Assembly: GCA_027919835.1 (NCBI GenBank)
Contig: JANVFP010000030.1
Coordinates: 372,001 to 436,000 of the forward strand
DNA from: Lentinula raphanica
Taxonomy: Eukaryota; Basidiomycota; Agaricomycetes; Agaricales; Omphalotaceae
DNA: 64,000 nt
Direction: 5' to 3'
Shown here one piece after another: positions 63,314-64,000 of this stretch; positions within the stretch are counted from its first letter, which is position 1, and every line of letters starts with the position of its first letter. The position numbers and the translations under genes were made by a program. The notes beneath the pieces are model-generated. The model worked only from the letters and a program-made list of their open reading frames with translations, was not told the origin of the DNA and ran no database searches.

Positions 63314-64000
63314 ATGTCTTACACACCTTTCACCCCTGTTGTTGAATTAGTCGATGATGGACAAGTTTGGTCCGATGCTGTCTCTCAAGGAATTGATATG
63401 GCAGCAATTGGATTTCAAACTGATGAACAGAAAAATCAGATTGGACGACTCCTTCGCAATGCTCACGAGGCTACTACCAACATTTCCATTGGATATATCA
63501 ACAGAAATGTCAATGGACTTGCTGATTGGATGAATCAGGCTTTTACTACAGCCTTCACCAATCAAGAGAACTTAACAAATGAAGTTCATAGCCTTCGACA
63601 GATTGTCGAAACTCAGGCAGAACTTTTACGAGCTTATAAGGCACAGCTTGATAAGCTTCCTGCTGATGCTGGAGCTGGCCCATTCAGAGGTCCCAAAGTA
63701 CCTGACCCACCAACCTTCTCTGGAACAGACAACAAGATGACCTTAGAAGATTGGATGAATCAAGTCGCATTGTACTGCTCATCTTTAGGCATTGTGACAG
63801 ATCATCAAAGAATTGTGACTGCTCTTACTAGGTTGCGTTCTCCTGCCACAAACTATATGAGAAAGTACTTTGATGATACACGTTTGGGAAACGATCTGGG
63901 ATCTTGGGACAACTTTGCCAATGAGCTCAATGCCATTTATGGTCGCCGTGATAACAAAGAAGGTGCTAAAAATGAAATCACACATCTTTGGACAAACAAG
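63314..64000 (+). CDS. Gypsy2b gag, truncated by window edge
   Basis: An open frame of 229 codons to the window end: MSYTPFTPVVELVDDGQVW, DEQKNQIGRLLRNAHEATTN (intact where Gypsy2 has the 1-nt deletion), NRNVNGLADWMNQAF, TLEDWMNQVALYC and LGSWDNFANELNAIYGRR. It confirms the gag start and reading frame of the family. Confidence 0.9.
   Translation, partial: MSYTPFTPVVELVDDGQVWSDAVSQGIDMAAIGFQTDEQKNQIGRLLRNAHEATTNISIGYINRNVNGLADWMNQAFTTAFTNQENLTNEVHSLRQIVETQAELLRAYKAQLDKLPADAGAGPFRGPKVPDPPTFSGTDNKMTLEDWMNQVALYCSSLGIVTDHQRIVTALTRLRSPATNYMRKYFDDTRLGNDLGSWDNFANELNAIYGRRDNKEGAKNEITHLWTNK

Larger units (their letters stand above)
61320..64000 (+). mobile_element. Gypsy2-family element, second copy (Gypsy2b), continues beyond window
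   Basis: 5' LTR 61,320-61,853, primer site, leader, ORF0 and gag in the same order as Gypsy2, on the plus strand, inserted in Gypsy3 RT after GGCAA (61,315-61,319). The internal region is closely similar to Gypsy2, but the LTR differs in its U3 repeats. The right end is outside the window. Confidence 0.92.

Overview
The window looks like a heterochromatic, transposon-packed region of a filamentous basidiomycete (probably Agaricomycotina). The evidence is the mix of elements: a KDZ transposase, a Tad-like LINE, chromodomain Gypsy elements, a DIRS-like tyrosine-recombinase retrotransposon, Copia, hAT and PIF/Harbinger. It also has short introns of 48-60 nt with GTAAGT-type donors and CTAAC-like branch sites. 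I see no convincing single-copy host gene. Almost every reading frame belongs to a mobile element, and many are broken.

Layout. 1-8.1 kb: a rearranged DIRS-like element (gag/RT/RNase H, a second deleted RT/RNase H copy, tyrosine recombinase) followed by a partial second copy. 8.1-13.1 kb: unrecognised AT-rich sequence, one small spliced gene, part of a palindromic element and an array of GGTAGCTACC palindromes. 13.2-19.1 kb: an internally deleted Copia element (minus strand) split by a 3.5-kb palindromic element (called FB here). 19.1-20.4 kb: an inverted DIRS terminal copy. 20.5-22.9 kb: a hAT-type MITE, then the 5' LTR and gag-like ORF of a fourth LTR element (Gypsy4). 22.9-54.1 kb: a hAT element whose transposase is split by FB copy 2. 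FB copy 2 is itself split by a full-length LINE (25,566-51,045). The LINE's ORF1 is split by Gypsy1 (28,029-44,313), and Gypsy1's pol is split by Gypsy2 (32,537-40,045). This is a five-deep nest supported by target-site duplications. 54.1-59.2 kb: FB copy 3 abutting a KDZ transposase that is split by a Harbinger element. 59.3-61.3 kb: Gypsy3 pol remnant. 61.3-64.0 kb: a second member of the Gypsy2 family, running off the window.

Cross-cutting observations. (a) Ten copies of a palindromic MITE group (CATCAGGAAAAA ends, internal GAGAYACCCCCC motif) are all flanked by 2-bp duplications of varying sequence; one has its empty site in the window. (b) Three unrelated LTR families each carry an 11-nt sequence about 33-35 nt after the TATA box, whose reverse complement lies exactly 2 nt after the 5' LTR. 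This is the arrangement expected for Tf1-type self-primed reverse transcription. (c) The Gypsy2 family has an extra conserved ORF of unknown function upstream of gag (called ORF0 here), open in two copies. (d) Gypsy1 carries a spliced antisense gene with its own TATA box, coding for a coiled-coil and Cys-cluster protein. (e) Most premature stops are TGA where CGA is the likely ancestor, pointing to CpG deamination; one case has the CGA allele in a neighbouring copy.
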